DNA from: Litorimonas sp051251645
Lineage (GTDB): Bacteria > Pseudomonadota > Alphaproteobacteria > Caulobacterales > Maricaulaceae
Assembly: GCA_051251645.1 (NCBI GenBank)
Contig: JBPOEY010000001.1
Span: 682,001-746,000, forward strand
Direction of reading: 5' to 3'
DNA length: 64,000 nt
Numbering within the stretch: the first letter of the stretch is position 1; every line of letters starts with the position of its first letter. This document shows positions 33,805 through 42,575 of this stretch, one piece after another. Made by a program: the position numbers and the translations under genes. The notes below the pieces were generated by a model. It did not search any database and had not been told where the DNA came from. It worked only from the letters and a program-made list of their open reading frames with translations.

Positions 33805-35952
33805 ATGCGCAAAACGCTCTTATTCGCTGCGACAGCTTTGATTCTATCGGCGTGTGCCGAACAGACAGCTGTCGAGACAACGGACACAGGATCCAAGGCG
33901 TTTTTCCCTGCGGTCGATGATGCGCGCATTAAAACAGCATCGGCCAGTGAAGAATGGCTGACCTATGGCGGCACGTATGATGAGCAGCGCCATTCGACAT
34001 TAAAGCAGATCAATACTGACACCGTCAGCGATCTCGGCGTGACATGGACCTATGACTTAGCGACCAACCGAGGTGTCGAAAGCACGCCGATCGTTGTTGA
34101 TGGCGTGATGTATGTCACCTCAGCTTGGTCAGTCGTCTATGCGCTGGATGCCAAAACCGGTGAAGAGCTTTGGGTCCACGAACCGGATGTAGACCGCGCC
34201 GTTGGTGTTAAGGCGTGCTGTGACGTCGTGAACCGGGGCGTGGCTGTCTATGATGGAAAGGTCTTCGTGGGCGTCATAGACGGGCGTCTGCAGGCGCTTG
34301 ATGCGATGACGGGCAAACTCCTGTGGGATGTAGTCACCGTTGATCAAGATAAACCCTACACAATTACGGGCGCGCCGCGTGTCGTCAAAGACAAGGTTCT
34401 GATCGGGAATGGCGGAGCAGAGCTTGGCGTCCGTGGCTATATCTCGGCCTATGATGTTAATACAGGCGATAAAGTCTGGCGGTTCTACACCGTTCCGAAT
34501 CCGAACAAACAGCCGGACGGCGAAGCCTCTGACGCCGCATTTGAAACCGTCGGCAATGTCAGTTGGGGCGACACGGGCGCATGGATGAGCGAAGGCGGCG
34601 GCGGCACGGTCTGGGATTCAATCGTTTACGACGAGGTCAATGACCGAATTATCTTTGGCGTCGGCAATGGGAGTCCATGGAATTGGGAACGGCGTGACCC
34701 GTCGGGCCTCGATAATCTCTTCCTCTCCTCCATTGTCGCGGTTGATGTCGATACGGGCGAATATGCGTGGCATTTCCAGACCACCCCCGGTGACACATGG
34801 GATTACACGGCGACGCAGTCGATTATTCTCGCTGATCTTCCCTTAGGAGAGAATGGCGCAAGCCGTCGTGTGGCCATGCAGGCCCCGAAGAACGGCTTTT
34901 TCTATGTCGTCGATGCCGCCACTGGGGCATTTATCCAAGGCGCGCCGTTCGTGCCGCAGAATTGGACCACGGGGCTTACGGCTGAAGGCCGCCCGGTCGT
35001 GACGCCGGAAGCGCGCGATCAAAATACAGCGCATATGCAAACACCGGGTCCGCTCGGCGCACATAACTGGCATCCGATGGCGTATAACCCGGACCTGCGT
35101 TTGGCTTACATCCCTGCTCAGGAACTGCCGCAGGCCTATGTGGTTGATCCGCTTGGCAAGGATAAGCCATCCAAATGGAACACAGGGATCGATTTTGCGG
35201 CGGGCGTTCCACCGGAATTCACGCCCGCTATCCGCGCGATGGTGCGACCGACACTCAAGGGGCGTCTCATTGCCTGGGACCCTATCAAGAACGAGCAACG
35301 CTGGTCCTATGAACATAATAATGCGTGGAATGGCGGCGTATTGTCCACAGCGGGCGGTTTGGTGTTTCAGGGGCAGTTGGAAGGCCGTTTCTCTGCCTTC
35401 GACGCGGCAACGGGTGAAAAACTCTGGTCGCGCAATGTTCGCTCCGGCGCGGCCTCTGGCCCCGGAACTTATATGATCGACGGCGAGCAATATGTGACGA
35501 TCACGACGGGCTGGGGCTCGGCTTATGCGCTTTCCGCCGGGTTCGGCTATGACGAAGCGGTCTCGCCAACAGTCGGCAAAGTCGTCACGTTTAAGCTCGG
35601 CGGAACTGAAACAATTCCGCGTGTCGAAATGCCCGAAATCGACATGACGCCTAAGGCTGAACGGTTTGGTGATGAGGCCATGTTGGCTGAAGGTCTCGTG
35701 CATTTTTCTCGCAACTGTATGGTCTGCCACGGGCCGTTTGCGATTAGCTCCGGCGTCTTACCGGATTTGCGTTGGTCTGAAATTTCAGGCGATCGCGAAA
35801 TTTGGTATGACGTGGTCCACGAAGGCACCTTAGCCGGCAACGGCATGGTGGCGTTTGATGATGTCCTGACCGAAGACGACATGGAAGCCATTCGCGCCTA
35901 TGTTATCGCGCAAGGCCATGCCTTCACTGAGGCTGGCGCTGCGGGGAATTAG
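33805..35952 (+). CDS. PQQ-dependent alcohol dehydrogenase with C-terminal cytochrome c (quinohaemoprotein)
   Basis: 715 aa. A lipobox LSAC (Cys about 17) is followed by an eight-bladed PQQ propeller and then a cytochrome c domain with haem motif CMVCH near residue 640. The adjacent-cysteine pair that forms the redox-linked disulfide is present (GVKACCD). The catalytic Asp is probably Asp333 in DTWDYTATQ, and the residue two further on is Thr, not Asp, so the lanthanide-binding Asp of XoxF/ExaF types is missing and calcium is more likely. It oxidises alcohols in the periplasm and passes electrons to the chain. No PQQ synthesis genes are in the window. Confidence 0.92.
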   Translation: MRKTLLFAATALILSACAEQTAVETTDTGSKAFFPAVDDARIKTASASEEWLTYGGTYDEQRHSTLKQINTDTVSDLGVTWTYDLATNRGVESTPIVVDGVMYVTSAWSVVYALDAKTGEELWVHEPDVDRAVGVKACCDVVNRGVAVYDGKVFVGVIDGRLQALDAMTGKLLWDVVTVDQDKPYTITGAPRVVKDKVLIGNGGAELGVRGYISAYDVNTGDKVWRFYTVPNPNKQPDGEASDAAFETVGNVSWGDTGAWMSEGGGGTVWDSIVYDEVNDRIIFGVGNGSPWNWERRDPSGLDNLFLSSIVAVDVDTGEYAWHFQTTPGDTWDYTATQSIILADLPLGENGASRRVAMQAPKNGFFYVVDAATGAFIQGAPFVPQNWTTGLTAEGRPVVTPEARDQNTAHMQTPGPLGAHNWHPMAYNPDLRLAYIPAQELPQAYVVDPLGKDKPSKWNTGIDFAAGVPPEFTPAIRAMVRPTLKGRLIAWDPIKNEQRWSYEHNNAWNGGVLSTAGGLVFQGQLEGRFSAFDAATGEKLWSRNVRSGAASGPGTYMIDGEQYVTITTGWGSAYALSAGFGYDEAVSPTVGKVVTFKLGGTETIPRVEMPEIDMTPKAERFGDEAMLAEGLVHFSRNCMVCHGPFAISSGVLPDLRWSEISGDREIWYDVVHEGTLAGNGMVAFDDVLTEDDMEAIRAYVIAQGHAFTEAGAAGN

Positions 35953-36010
35953 GCATACCGACTCCGACGGGCCCTTTTCAAACCGCGTCGCAGCCCTTAG
36001 GTCGCGGCGC

Positions 36011-37000
36011 GTGAGTGACTTGAGCCCAAATTATCAAATATCCGTCGCACCCATGATGGATTGGACGGATCGACATTGCCGGTTCTTCCATCGGCAGCTG
36101 TCTCGCCGGGTGCGTCTCTATACCGAAATGGTTGTTGCGGACGCTGTCATTCATGGGCCCCGGGACCGTTTATTGAGTTTTGATGTCATTGAGCATCCTG
36201 TGGCATTGCAGCTCGGCGGCTCTGATCCCGACAAATTGCGGAAAGCTTCTGAAATTGGCGCGGGCTATGGATATGATGAGATCAATTTGAATGTCGGCTG
36301 CCCATCGGACCGCGTGCAATCCGGTCGGTTCGGCGCGTGTCTGATGGCGGAAGCCACCTTGGTCGGTGAGTGTTTTCAAGCGATCCGGGATGGGGCAGGC
36401 GATGCTGTCGTCACGGTTAAATGTCGTCTGGGTATTGATGACCAAATCGAGTCCGAAACACTGCCGCATTTCATCGACACTGTGGCCAAAGCGGGCTGCG
36501 AGACCTTCATCATACATGCGCGCAAAGCGTGGTTGCAGGGATTATCGCCGAAGGAAAACCGCACCGTGCCGCCTATCGACTATGATCTGGTCGCGCAGAT
36601 GAAACGCACGTTCCCGGACCTCGCCATCATGGTCAATGGGCAGGTTGAAACGGTCGCGCACGGGCTGGAAATCGCCAATGAACTCGACGGGTTTATGATG
36701 GGTCGGGCGGCCTATAATGATCCGTGGTCATTGACGGCGATTGACGCGGCTTATGGCGATCCAGCTGCCGCGTTGGACCGTCATACAGTTGCGGAAGCAA
36801 TGGTTCACTATCTGGAGCGCGTGCAGGAGACGGACCAGAGCGCAAAGGCGCTCATCCGGCATATGATGGGACTGTTTGCCGGACAACCCGGCGCACGGAC
36901 ATGGCGACGGACGCTGTCGGAAGGTTTGGGCGCCAAGCTCCGGCCGTCTGAGGCCTTGAGCGCCGGGATGGCGGTGATGGCTCGCGGGCAGGCGGCTTGA
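36011..37000 (+). CDS. dusA: tRNA-dihydrouridine(20/20a) synthase
   Basis: FMN-dependent reductase that makes dihydrouridine in the tRNA D-loop. Start GTG 36011 gives about 329 aa, the usual DusA size, and YQISVAPMMDWTDRHCRFFHR directly afterwards; upstream in-frame ATGs would overlap the previous gene. Conserved features: LQLGGSDP, EINLNVGCPSDRVQSGRFGACLM (catalytic Cys in VGCPS), VTVKCRLGID, IHARKAWLQGLSPKENR and MMGRAAY. Its stop overlaps the TTG start of the TauE-type gene. Confidence 0.93.
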   Translation: MSDLSPNYQISVAPMMDWTDRHCRFFHRQLSRRVRLYTEMVVADAVIHGPRDRLLSFDVIEHPVALQLGGSDPDKLRKASEIGAGYGYDEINLNVGCPSDRVQSGRFGACLMAEATLVGECFQAIRDGAGDAVVTVKCRLGIDDQIESETLPHFIDTVAKAGCETFIIHARKAWLQGLSPKENRTVPPIDYDLVAQMKRTFPDLAIMVNGQVETVAHGLEIANELDGFMMGRAAYNDPWSLTAIDAAYGDPAAALDRHTVAEAMVHYLERVQETDQSAKALIRHMMGLFAGQPGARTWRRTLSEGLGAKLRPSEALSAGMAVMARGQAA

Positions 37001-37833
37001 CTGAATTACTCCCACTCGTCGTGCTGCTGCTAGCGGTTGGGGCGCTGGCTGGGTTTACGGCGGGGTTGTTCGGGATTGGCGGCGGCGCTGTGATGGTGCC
37101 TGCGCTTTTCTTCGCCTTCGCCTCGCTGGGGGTTGATCCGGATATTCTGATGCATTGTGCGGTCGCGACCAGTGCGTCGGTTATTATCGTCAATGGATAC
37201 CGCTCGACTCGTAGCCATTTTGCGCGGGACAGCGTTGATATGGCGCTTCTCTGGCCACCCCAAATTTGGCGCAGCTATGGCCTTTGGATCGGTATTGGCT
37301 CTTTCATTGGCGCGTGGTGGCTCGCGCCTCGACTCGGCTCGGATATGTTGACGCTCATTTTCGCCTTCGTTGCCTTCATTGTCGCGGCCCAGTTCATATT
37401 TGGTCGCCCTGACTTCCAATTTCGCGATAATGTACCGGGCGGCGTTGCGCCGCCGCTGGTCGGCGGGGCAGTAGGCGCTTTGTCAGCGATCATGGGCATT
37501 GGGGGCGGCTCGATTAGTGTGCCGCTGTTAACACTCTGCGGCGTGCCGGTTCACCGCGCCATTGGCACAGCGGCAGGTTTCGGCCTGGCCATCGCGATCC
37601 CGGCGACGATCGGGTTTATCATATCAGGATGGTCCATTCCGGGCCGCCCGCCTTTCTCAGTCGGCTATGTGAATGTAGCTGGATTTGCTCTGATTGTGAC
37701 GAGTGCGTGGTTTATGGTGCCGCTCGGCACAGCCATGGCGCATAAGTTGAAGGCCATACCGTTGCGGCGAATTTTCGGGATTTGTCTGGCTTTGGTCGCG
37801 TTGAATATGGCGCGAAAAGTGGGGTTGTTCTAG
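36997..37833 (+). CDS. Sulfite exporter TauE/SafE family protein
   Basis: 278 aa membrane protein with about eight helices in two halves. Each half contains the glycine-rich family motif: GLFGIGGGAVMVPAL near residue 27 and AIMGIGGGSISVPLL near residue 165. The start is TTG 36997, overlapping the dusA stop. The family moves sulfite, sulfonates or other organic anions. No substrate clue in the neighbourhood. Confidence 0.9.
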   Translation: MTELLPLVVLLLAVGALAGFTAGLFGIGGGAVMVPALFFAFASLGVDPDILMHCAVATSASVIIVNGYRSTRSHFARDSVDMALLWPPQIWRSYGLWIGIGSFIGAWWLAPRLGSDMLTLIFAFVAFIVAAQFIFGRPDFQFRDNVPGGVAPPLVGGAVGALSAIMGIGGGSISVPLLTLCGVPVHRAIGTAAGFGLAIAIPATIGFIISGWSIPGRPPFSVGYVNVAGFALIVTSAWFMVPLGTAMAHKLKAIPLRRIFGICLALVALNMARKVGLF

Positions 37834-37842
37834 CGATGCGGT

Positions 37843-38355
37843 TCAGCGGCGGAGGATGAGCTGGTTGGGCATGACTTCAACTTTTTGCAGCTCGCCAAGA
37901 TAGGTCATGCCTAAGAGCGAAATGTGCAACCCTTCAGATAGAACGAGCGCGCGAACATTCGTTACTCTGACACCGCCAATGCGAACGTCCTTAAGCATAA
38001 CTTCTGCGGCCATAGCGCGGCCATTCGCCGTATCAACGGCTCTATTATAGACCAGTCCGTGGATATTAATTCCTGATTTCCGCGCATCCTCAAGCGTGAG
38101 GGCAACGGTCGACGCACCCGTGTCGACTAAGAACCGCACAGAGCCACTATTGACGCGCCCTTGGACAAAGAATTGCCCGTTGGTTCGAGGAATAGAGACA
38201 ACAGAACCCTGAGTGAGAACCGCCTTTTTTCGTGGCTTAATCTCTTCGACTTCAATCACGGCGTCTTCTGCATCCGTGTTGTTGGCAAGGTAATAGGTTC
38301 CGCCAATTGAGGCGCCGATAAGGACGGCGACTTGGAACATGAAGGTCGGAGACAT
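37843..38355 (-). CDS. Retropepsin-like aspartic protease (TIGR02281 type), membrane-anchored
   Basis: 170 aa with an N-terminal membrane helix (residues 6-24) and a single retropepsin domain facing the periplasm. The active-site triad is FLVDTGASTVAL, with hydrophobic LLGMTYLG near the C-terminus, as in the clan AA family of Alphaproteobacteria. The protein would need to dimerise to make an active site. Substrate unknown. It starts divergently from, and very close to, the CobT-like gene. Confidence 0.88.
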   Translation of the reverse strand: MSPTFMFQVAVLIGASIGGTYYLANNTDAEDAVIEVEEIKPRKKAVLTQGSVVSIPRTNGQFFVQGRVNSGSVRFLVDTGASTVALTLEDARKSGINIHGLVYNRAVDTANGRAMAAEVMLKDVRIGGVRVTNVRALVLSEGLHISLLGMTYLGELQKVEVMPNQLILRR

Positions 38356-38478
38356 GAGATTGCATATATAAGGACGACGTTAAAACGCTGCCAAGGATCG
38401 GGGTTAATGTTTTTCGACTTATCTGCGACGAACAGTCTGTCACGGAATTTTGCGGTGACGCCTGTCGCGAACAGTTCT

Positions 38479-39453
38479 ATGAGCTTCAATATGACTGAAA
38501 CCCGCCCTTTTGATGACGTACGTAATCTGGCTGAAACTGTGCCTGAGCGCGACTCTGACATTTATTCTGATCTGATGAAACGCGCTGATGGGCTAGGCCG
38601 CGGCCTTGATCCGCTAGGATCATTAGCGCGGCCATTAGCCCGGATTGCCTCTGTTCAGGGGCAGGCTTCACCCCGACTAACCCGGTCGCTCGTGTCCGTT
38701 TTTACCGGCAGCCATGGGACTATGGATGATGCGCCTCAGCATGTTGCGGCGCGTGTCGCGAATTTGTCCAACGGGTCGGCCGCAGTTCGGGGCGCAGCGC
38801 AGGCCGCCGGGGCGGCGTTTAAAGTCTATGAGTTTGGCAATGATTACCCGTCAGCCGACTACCGCGAAGGTCCGTCTTTGTCCGAACGCGACTGCGCAGG
38901 CGCCGTCGCGTTCGGCATGGAAGTCGTCGCTGAAGGCGCTGACGTCATCGTTCTGGGCAATGCTGGCTTTGGCTCTGCCACGGCGGCAGCGGCCATCGCG
39001 CGCGGGCTTTATGGCGGCGCCGCGGACTATTGGGCTGGTGGATCCGGCGAGAAAGCGAAAACCCGAATCGAGGCTGTTGCTCAAGGTGCAAAGGCCAATT
39101 CCGAGTTGCTATCCGATCCGCTTGACGTTTTGCGGGCATTTGGGGGGCGGGATATCGCCGGAACCGTCGGGGCCATTTTGGCCTGCGCGCATCAACATAT
39201 CCCCGTCATTCTAGACGGATATGTTGTGTGTGCTGCTGCCGCTATTATCCATGCATTGAACCCGGACGCCGTGGCGCACTGCATCGCCGGACATGTCACG
39301 GCGGAACCTGCTCATCGGGCGCTGCTCGACCGGATGGATCTCGACCCGGTGCTTGATTTGGGCATCAACATTGGGGACGGGACAGGCGGGACTTTAGCGC
39401 TGAGCCTGTTGCAATCGGCTAGCGCGGGTTTAGCGACCCTCGATCAGGGTTAG
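38479..39453 (+). CDS. CobT-like protein with altered active-site motifs
   Basis: 324 aa and alignable over its length with nicotinate-nucleotide:dimethylbenzimidazole phosphoribosyltransferase (CobT), which makes the lower ligand of cobalamin. The usual signatures are changed, however. The substrate motif TKPPGSLGRLE appears as LDPLGSLARPL, GDHG as GSHG, GEMGIGNTT as GNAGFGSAT, and LGEGTGA as IGDGTGG with Asp300 in place of the catalytic Glu. No other cobalamin gene is adjacent. It may be a low-activity enzyme, an enzyme on another base, or a non-catalytic paralogue. ATG 38491 is an alternative start. Confidence 0.7.
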   Translation: MSFNMTETRPFDDVRNLAETVPERDSDIYSDLMKRADGLGRGLDPLGSLARPLARIASVQGQASPRLTRSLVSVFTGSHGTMDDAPQHVAARVANLSNGSAAVRGAAQAAGAAFKVYEFGNDYPSADYREGPSLSERDCAGAVAFGMEVVAEGADVIVLGNAGFGSATAAAAIARGLYGGAADYWAGGSGEKAKTRIEAVAQGAKANSELLSDPLDVLRAFGGRDIAGTVGAILACAHQHIPVILDGYVVCAAAAIIHALNPDAVAHCIAGHVTAEPAHRALLDRMDLDPVLDLGINIGDGTGGTLALSLLQSASAGLATLDQG

Positions 39454-39518
39454 AACAGGCAAACATTTGCGCCCCAAATGATTATGACGGTCGCAACTCA
39501 CAATTTTATGCGAAGACC

Positions 39519-40574
39519 ATGAGCATTTTCTCTCATCCTGATTATGATAATCACGAGGCTGTTCACGCCTTCTGCGATCCAGCCTCAGGTTTGCGCGCCT
39601 ATATTGCTGTGCATAATACGAATCGGGGTCCCGCCAGTGGCGGGACTCGGTTTTGGCAATATGCGAGCGATGCGGCTGCGCTAACGGACGTCCTTCGGTT
39701 GTCTCGTGCGATGAGTTTCAAAAACGCTATGGCGCAGCTTGATATTGGTGGCGGAAAGGGTGTGATTTTACGCCCCGATGGCGATTTTGACCGGGGCGCA
39801 CTCTTTGCCGCTTATGGCCGGTTCGTCGAGACGATTAGCGGAACATATATTACCGCCGAAGATGTCGGTGTTTCGCCTATGGATATGGCAACGATCAAAA
39901 CGCAGACTGATTATGTCGCCGGGCTCTCGGAAGGTGACAATGCGTCGGGCGATCCATCCCCCGTCACGGCAGACGGCGTGTTTCGCGGCATCAAAATTGC
40001 GGCGGAACGCGTGTTCGGGTCTGACGATCTGTCGGGACGTCGTATCTCAGTGCAAGGACTTGGACATGTTGGCTACGCGCTGGCGGTGCATCTCGCAAAA
40101 GCGGGCGCTATTCTGAGTGTTGCAGACATTAACTTGGACGCGTTGGCGAAAGCCAAAACAGAGCTGGACGCGACGATCGTTCCTGTTGGCGAAATACATT
40201 CTGTTGACGCTGATATTTTTGCACCGTGCGCCTTGGGCGGTGCAATCCGACATGAAACACTGTCAGAATTATCGGCAAAAATCGTTGCGGGAGCAGCGAA
40301 TAATCAGCTTTTGACGCCCGATATGGCTGTGGCCCTAAAGCAACGCGGTGTTTTATATGCGCCAGACTACGTCATCAATGCCGGCGGGATCATCAATGTA
40401 GCGGCCGAAGTGTCCGGTGACTATGACCCGGCGTGGGTGACAGGCAAATTGGATCAGTTGGAAGAGACGCTCGGCGAAGTCTTTGATCGGGCGGCGCGTG
40501 AAGACAGAACAACGCAGGATGTGGCCGACGAAATGGCTCGTCAACGCATGGCGGTCATTCGCAACTGGCGTTGA
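39519..40574 (+). CDS. Leucine dehydrogenase-like Glu/Leu/Phe/Val dehydrogenase
   Basis: 351 aa. Reversible oxidative deamination of a branched-chain or aromatic amino acid with NAD. The N-terminal substrate domain has GPASGGTRFW and MSFKNAMAQLDIGGGKGVI with the catalytic Lys. EDVGVSPMDMATIKTQTDYVAGL and the Rossmann motif VQGLGHVGYALA follow. ACALGGAI and APDYVINAGGIINVAAE complete the family pattern. The short form without an N-terminal extension is typical of leucine dehydrogenases. Monocistronic by spacing. Confidence 0.9.
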   Translation: MSIFSHPDYDNHEAVHAFCDPASGLRAYIAVHNTNRGPASGGTRFWQYASDAAALTDVLRLSRAMSFKNAMAQLDIGGGKGVILRPDGDFDRGALFAAYGRFVETISGTYITAEDVGVSPMDMATIKTQTDYVAGLSEGDNASGDPSPVTADGVFRGIKIAAERVFGSDDLSGRRISVQGLGHVGYALAVHLAKAGAILSVADINLDALAKAKTELDATIVPVGEIHSVDADIFAPCALGGAIRHETLSELSAKIVAGAANNQLLTPDMAVALKQRGVLYAPDYVINAGGIINVAAEVSGDYDPAWVTGKLDQLEETLGEVFDRAAREDRTTQDVADEMARQRMAVIRNWR

Positions 40575-40627
40575 CACAGGCGTAAATCAGCGCAGTGTCG
40601 TCCTTCATAGTTTGGGAGGACATCATC

Positions 40628-41047
40628 ATGGACACAACTGGATTTTTGACTCCGGTCATTGCGCTGATCGTTTGGACATTGATGGTTTGGATCATTATGT
40701 ATGCGCGGCGAATTCCAGCCATGCAGGCGGCCAAAATCAATCCAGATAAGGCGAAATCCCCGGATGGTGACTGGAAATCTGAGCTTCCGATTAATGTTCA
40801 AGCGGCGGCACATAATTATAATCACCTGATGGAACAGCCGACAATTTTCTATGCCTTTATGTTCTGGGCGTTGCTGACAGGTGTTGGGACGGAGATGATT
40901 GGCACACTTGCATGGGTCTATGTTGGCCTTCGGGTCGTTCATAGTGTGATCCAAATTTCTGCGGGGCCAGTTATGCTCCGGTTCGGTGTTTTCTCTCTCT
41001 CGACCTTGTGCCTGATTGGTATGATTGTCCTTGCGCTCATGGCTTAG
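40628..41047 (+). CDS. MAPEG family membrane protein
   Basis: 139 aa with four membrane helices. The ATG at 40628 is supported by GGGAGG ten bases before it. The segment HNYNHLMEQPTIFYAFMFW is the conserved MAPEG motif (glutathione or lipid binding), and LRVVHSVIQ follows. MAPEG proteins of bacteria are glutathione transferases or peroxidases acting at the membrane, but most are untested. First of a closely spaced series with the DUF1330 and thioredoxin-like genes. Confidence 0.88.
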   Translation: MDTTGFLTPVIALIVWTLMVWIIMYARRIPAMQAAKINPDKAKSPDGDWKSELPINVQAAAHNYNHLMEQPTIFYAFMFWALLTGVGTEMIGTLAWVYVGLRVVHSVIQISAGPVMLRFGVFSLSTLCLIGMIVLALMA

Positions 41048-41056
41048 GAGTCTTTT

Positions 41057-41371
41057 ATGTCGACAATTATTGTGAGCTTCCTCACCTTTATCGACCGGGA
41101 CCATTACGCCACTTACGCGGCGATGGCGGGGAAGGTTTTGATGCGCGAAGGCGTGAATATTATCGTCAATGACGAAAACCCAATGGTCGTGGCGGGGGAC
41201 CCCAGCGTTGACAAAGTCGTCGTGCTGGAATTCCGCGATGACGATCATATGAAAACCGTACTTGGGTCTGACGATTATAAAGCTGCCATGGTGTACCGTG
41301 AGAAGGCGATTAAGATGCGTAGCGTCAAAGTTGATCGCTTCAAGATGCCGTCATGTTTCGCGCCGCTCTGA
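41057..41371 (+). CDS. DUF1330/dimeric alpha-beta barrel protein
   Basis: 104 aa. The segment KVVVLEFRDDDHMKTVLGSDDYKAAMVYREKA follows the DUF1330 pattern of a ferredoxin-like alpha-beta domain (VxxEF...A..W..S..Y). TTAGGAG precedes the ATG by six bases. It lies nine bases after the MAPEG gene and overlaps the thioredoxin-like gene by 19 bases. Function unknown. Confidence 0.72.
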   Translation: MSTIIVSFLTFIDRDHYATYAAMAGKVLMREGVNIIVNDENPMVVAGDPSVDKVVVLEFRDDDHMKTVLGSDDYKAAMVYREKAIKMRSVKVDRFKMPSCFAPL

Positions 41372-41844
41372 TTGGGTTATCCTTCGTGCTGACAGCCTGC
41401 GCCACGCCCGGCCATGCCGGAGAAGGCCATCATTCCACGCAGGACGAACCACGACCGTTTCAAGCCGATCGCGATGCCAATGCGGATGTTGATGCGGCGC
41501 TGGCGCGCGCGACTGAACGCGGAACCAAAGCCTTGATCGTCATGGGCGGCAACTGGTGCCACGATAGTCGCGGTTTCGCGGCTGCGATTGCCAAGCCTGA
41601 AACAGCGACGCTGATCGCGGATCATTATGAACTTGTCTGGGTCAATGTCGGCATGAAAGTGCTTAATCAGGACGTTGCCGAACGGTTTGGTCTCGACGGC
41701 ACTCCAGGCACTCCGACGGTTATTGTCGCGAATGGCGATGGGACAATCCTGAACCTCGAAGATGCGCCGACATGGCGGAATGCGGCGTCGCGCGATCAGA
41801 AAGATATCCATCAATATTTCGTGGATATGGCGGCGAAAGAGTAG
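41353..41844 (+). CDS. Thioredoxin-like lipoprotein with a CxxS-type site
   Basis: 163 aa. The signal has a lipobox LTAC (Cys16). A His-rich short linker follows, then a thioredoxin fold: VMGGNWCHDSRGFA takes the place of WCxxC, and cis-Pro is in GTPGTPTVIV. The second cysteine is Ser, so it cannot act as a simple dithiol reductase; monothiol isomerase or binding activity is possible. It overlaps the DUF1330 gene by 19 bases, so co-translation is likely. Periplasmic. Confidence 0.82.
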   Translation: MFRAALIGLSFVLTACATPGHAGEGHHSTQDEPRPFQADRDANADVDAALARATERGTKALIVMGGNWCHDSRGFAAAIAKPETATLIADHYELVWVNVGMKVLNQDVAERFGLDGTPGTPTVIVANGDGTILNLEDAPTWRNAASRDQKDIHQYFVDMAAKE

Positions 41845-41891
41845 CCAGCACATCGCGTTGGGCCAAAGTGCCTTAGGGAAGGGGAACCCCC

Positions 41892-42575
41892 ATGTTTATT
41901 GGTCACTACGGACCTGCCGTTTATGATGTGTTGCGAACTGGCAAAGTTAAGCTTTGGCACGCCTTTTTAGCAGTTCAAGCGATGGATATTGTCTTTTGCC
42001 TATTGGCGCTGTTTGGAATTGAAGGCGCGGCCAGTGTTGTCGATGGCAATCTGGTATTTGACATTCCGTGGTCTCATTCCTTGGTCAGCGCAATTGTGAT
42101 CGCCTTTCTCGCAGCGTCGATTTACCGCCTAATCTACCGCGGGAACCGCGGGTCGATGCGCGGGTTTTGGACGATCTGGCTATTGGCCTTCTCGCATTGG
42201 CCGCTTGATTGGCTCGTTCATCGTCCGGATTTGCCTGTCTATCCCGGCGGCGAGGTGATGATGGGGCTGTCGCTCTGGGACTTTGCGTGGCCGACTTATG
42301 GTCTCGAAGTTCTCCTGCTCGGCGGTGCCATTGCGTTCTGGCTCGTTAAAACGAAAGGGCCGCGCTGGACGGCCATATGCGCGTGGCTGTTGGTCGCGTT
42401 GCTTTGCGCTGTGCAGTATTTTTCGATCACCAAAACAACACTGGACCAGCAAGCCGGAATGCTGGACGTCACCACTCTACCAAGCGGTGTGCCGTTCGCG
42501 GTGTCGGGCCTGGCTTTCTACATCTTCGTGGCAAACGTGATCGGGTGGTTGGAGAGTAAGCGGAGATACCGCTGA
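41892..42575 (+). CDS. Polytopic membrane protein with His-rich conserved motifs
   Basis: 227 aa with about six membrane helices. FIGHYGPAVYDV at the start, WSHSLVSAIVIAFLAA and FSHWPLDWLVHRPDLPVYPGG carry His and Asp residues in or near the membrane. This is reminiscent of YdjM-like predicted membrane-bound metal-dependent hydrolases, but the resemblance is loose. It overlaps the next membrane gene by one base (TGATG), so the two are coupled. Confidence 0.6.
   Translation: MFIGHYGPAVYDVLRTGKVKLWHAFLAVQAMDIVFCLLALFGIEGAASVVDGNLVFDIPWSHSLVSAIVIAFLAASIYRLIYRGNRGSMRGFWTIWLLAFSHWPLDWLVHRPDLPVYPGGEVMMGLSLWDFAWPTYGLEVLLLGGAIAFWLVKTKGPRWTAICAWLLVALLCAVQYFSITKTTLDQQAGMLDVTTLPSGVPFAVSGLAFYIFVANVIGWLESKRRYR

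Noticed and set aside
33805..35952. Lanthanide-dependent (XoxF/ExaF-type) alcohol dehydrogenase
   Set aside because: The diagnostic second Asp after the catalytic Asp is Thr335.
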